Positions 54,164 through 55,686 of a stretch of DNA of 55,686 nt are shown here, one piece after another. The DNA is taken from NCBI RefSeq assembly GCF_017355855.1, contig NZ_JAFEWD010000017.1, forward strand, positions 1 through 55,686, written 5' to 3'. Below the pieces are notes generated by a model that searched no databases, had not been told where the DNA came from, and saw nothing but the letters and a program-made list of their open reading frames with translations. This DNA comes from Pedobacter sp. SYSU D00535. Its GTDB lineage: Bacteria; Bacteroidota; Bacteroidia; Sphingobacteriales; Sphingobacteriaceae. Each line of letters opens with the position of its first letter. Position 1 is the first letter of the stretch. The translations under genes were made by a program, and so were the position numbers.

Positions 54164-54195
54164 CCTCTTCTTTCTCCTTTCGTATAGCTTTTAAT

Positions 54196-55011
54196 ATGTC
54201 AGAGTTAGGCTGGTTGTCTCGTTCTGCCCTGCTGGTAGGCGATGACGGTATCGATAAATTGCAAAAAACGCATGTCTTAGTAGTAGGTCTAGGTGGTGTA
54301 GGTTCTTTTGCGGCAGAATTTATATGTCGTTCCGGGGTGGGTGAAATGACCATAGTGGACGGTGATGTGGTTGATCCTTCGAATCGAAACCGGCAGTTGC
54401 CTGCCTTAGCAACTAACCACGGGGTGTCTAAGGCAGCAATTATGGCCGAAAGATTATTAGCTATTAATCCGCACCTGAAACTGCATGTCATAAGCGAGTT
54501 TCTCACACCGCAGAAATGTCGTGAAATACTGGAAGTTCGCTTTGATTATGTGATGGACTGCATTGATAGTATTACTCCAAAGGTTACCTTATTATCTACG
54601 GCTTACCAATCGGGTCAACGGGTAGTAAGTTCGATGGGAGCAGGAGGGAAGTTCGACCCGTCAAAGTTAAGAGTAACGGACTTATTAGAGACCTATCAAT
54701 GTCGCTTTGCTGAGTATGTACGAAAACGGGTGAAACGGTTAGGTGTTCAGGCCGGAATCAAAGCAGTTTTTTCATTGGAAGAGGTAAAGCTGGACTCCTT
54801 GATTATGACAGATGGGAGCAACTTCAAGCGTTCTGCTTACGGTACGATCTCCTATCTTCCTGCCGCTTTCGGCGGAATGTGTGCTTCTGTTGTCATTCGG
54901 GACCTTTTAGATATCCCGATAGCTCTTCAGGTGAGACCACAACGGATCCAAAAGAAAAAGTCTAAACGGTCAAAGTCTAAAAGGAGTACATTAGAATCGC
55001 AGGATTTATAA
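54196..55011 (+). CDS. tcdA: tRNA threonylcarbamoyladenosine dehydratase
   Basis: TcdA (CsdL/YgdL) is an E1-like ATPase that cyclises t6A to ct6A at tRNA position 37. The 271-residue product has the nucleotide fold VLVVGLGGVGSFAAEFICRS, the adenylation motif DGDVVDPSNRNRQLPA, MDCIDSITPKV and SSMGAGGKFDPSKL. It ends in a basic Lys/Ser/Arg-rich tail encoded by short repeats (KSKRSKSKR), likely RNA-contacting. It is the last protein gene before the rRNA promoter region. Confidence 0.94.
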   Translation: MSELGWLSRSALLVGDDGIDKLQKTHVLVVGLGGVGSFAAEFICRSGVGEMTIVDGDVVDPSNRNRQLPALATNHGVSKAAIMAERLLAINPHLKLHVISEFLTPQKCREILEVRFDYVMDCIDSITPKVTLLSTAYQSGQRVVSSMGAGGKFDPSKLRVTDLLETYQCRFAEYVRKRVKRLGVQAGIKAVFSLEEVKLDSLIMTDGSNFKRSAYGTISYLPAAFGGMCASVVIRDLLDIPIALQVRPQRIQKKKSKRSKSKRSTLESQDL

Positions 55012-55117
55012 TTTCCAGCCGTTTTGTTTCTCTTAATTAAATTGCTTTCCCCATCCTTCTTCTTTTCCTACTACAAGTTAAACTGTTCGGTGGAGGGAGA
55101 CGAAGTAAAAACAACTC

Positions 55118-55148
55118 TTGCAGCTATTGTCAAAACCTCTTATCTTTG
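55118..55148 (+). promoter_or_regulatory. rRNA promoter P1
   Basis: TTG at 55118-55120 and TATCTTTG at 55141-55148 are separated by exactly 20 bases, the Bacteroidota -33/-7 arrangement. It is the first of three matching promoters. Confidence 0.8.
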
Positions 55149-55262
55149 TTGTCCGCTTTCGCGATGAAGGCGATAAAATGAAAGAATGGCAAGGGCTAAG
55201 AGGTCGTAAGAGGCTGATTTACAAACAGGAGCAAGAATAGTTTTAGAAAATTTAAATTTCTC

Positions 55263-55293
55263 TTGCAAAAAGCCAGAAAACTTCTCATCTTTG
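55263..55293 (+). promoter_or_regulatory. rRNA promoter P2
   Basis: TTG at 55263-55265, a 20-base spacer and CATCTTTG at 55286-55293. The first base of the -7 box is C. The flanks (CTTGCAAAAA, TTTGCAATCCCAAAACG) closely match P3. Confidence 0.8.
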
Positions 55294-55328
55294 CAATCCC
55301 AAAACGGAGAAGGGCTGGGAAAAACGGG

Positions 55329-55504
55329 AAAGCGCAAGGCTTGACTGGAATGAAAAGAGGGGCAGGAAATGCTGGAGATAAGGAAGAAAAAAGCTTCAAA
55401 ATTATTTTCAAAAACTTCTTGCAGGAATCAAAAAAGATTCTCACCTTTGCAGTCCCAAAACGAGGGAGTCTTGAAAGAGACAAAAGCTTGAAAGCGCAAG
55501 GCTT
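55329..55504. repeat. Direct repeat downstream of P2 and P3
   Basis: AAAGCGCAAGGCTT occurs at 55329-55342 and at 55491-55504, each about 40 bases past the -7 box of P2 and P3. With the shared TTTGCA-TCCCAAAACG flanks, it shows that a promoter unit of roughly 90 bases was duplicated. Confidence 0.75.
55419..55449 (+). promoter_or_regulatory. rRNA promoter P3
   Basis: TTG at 55419-55421, a 20-base spacer and CACCTTTG at 55442-55449. Its spacer contains GAATC-AAAAAA-GATTC, a small palindrome absent from P1 and P2. Confidence 0.8.
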
Positions 55505-55594
55505 AGAGCAAAACAAAAAAAGTTGAAATACTAAATACTACGGAGCCTAGCGAAGTAGTTTAGATATAGCCGAACTGAGACGGGGAGGCGAGAA

Positions 55595-55651
55595 AGTTCT
55601 TTAAGAAATATTCATGTAGCATAACGAGTAAGATAACACAGTTACTCGTTA
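55595..55651 (+). promoter_or_regulatory. rRNA leader: boxA-like site and hairpin
   Basis: AGTTCTTTAAGA (55595-55606) resembles the boxA antitermination element of rRNA leaders. TAACGAGTAA (55622-55631) is the exact reverse complement of 55642-55651. Such a leader precedes 16S rRNA in related bacteria, so the 16S gene should begin just past the window end. Confidence 0.65.
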
Positions 55652-55686
55652 ACAAATTATCCAAAGTCAATTCATCGAATAGCAAA

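Noticed and set aside
55196-55526. Reading frames of 87 and 106 residues before the rRNA operon
   Set aside because: Their internal repeats come from the duplicated promoter units; they cover the P2 and P3 boxes.

Overview
This 55.7 kb window is ordinary, densely coded chromosome from a Bacteroidota bacterium, most likely a Sphingobacteriaceae (Pedobacter-like) organism. That placement rests on -7 promoter boxes of the form TAnnTTTG in front of many genes, mostly weak Shine-Dalgarno sites, outer-membrane porin and lipoprotein families typical of the phylum, a CruF/CrtW carotenoid cassette, and a DnaA and enolase/carA neighbourhood of Bacteroidota type. Assignment to family is inference from recalled protein resemblance; no database search was possible. 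I see no prophage, insertion sequence, CRISPR array, tRNA or defence locus.

Layout. 1-86 is the N-terminus of a minus-strand membrane or secreted protein cut by the window edge. 87-1073 has no convincing gene but holds a 14-bp inverted repeat, a four-copy 11-bp tandem repeat and a terminator. 1074-10317 carries yceI-like, trehalase, pruA, an amine oxidase, and a compact lpxK-punA-porin run. 10334-15170 is housekeeping and hypothetical genes (a secreted protein of a family often labelled asparagine synthetase B, PPIase, DUF5606, rlmH with a 40-residue membrane protein, msrB, an RlpA-like lipoprotein). 15368-19383 is the class I ribonucleotide reductase operon nrdB-nrdA behind a promoter and a cobalamin riboswitch. 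19485-28251 holds a thioesterase, fabG, a vWA membrane protein, ftsB, eno, carA with a small upstream ORF, panB and a RluA-type pseudouridine synthase.

28325-32247 is a late carotenoid cassette: acyltransferase, glycosyltransferase, cruF hydratase, ispH and a crtW-type ketolase. It is followed by hemH. After the Kdo transferase waaA (minus), 34762-39949 is a tight nucleotide-sugar operon (ugd, UDP-xylose synthase, galE, rfbB) ending in a CpsB-type tyrosine phosphatase. Then come an IscA-type Fe-S protein, a two-gene split 5'-nucleotidase, dnaA, and a seven-gene minus-strand run (lemA, two TPM proteins, a helical protein, NUDIX, MOSC, bestrophin). The window closes with an FAD oxidoreductase, a CoA-binding protein, an RNA m5C methyltransferase, EcsC, TatD-type and tcdA genes.

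The last 600 bases are the upstream region of a ribosomal RNA operon: three near-identical promoters, all with a 20-bp spacer, a boxA-like site and a leader hairpin. The 16S gene itself should begin just past the window end.

The most interesting items are the cobalamin riboswitch on a B12-independent ribonucleotide reductase, the triplicated rRNA promoter array, the carotenoid decoration cassette with ispH embedded in it, and a recurring geometry in which the -7 box lies only 4-8 bases from the start codon, implying leaderless or nearly leaderless mRNAs. None of these is certain to be undescribed; the riboswitch-RNR pairing is known from other phyla.
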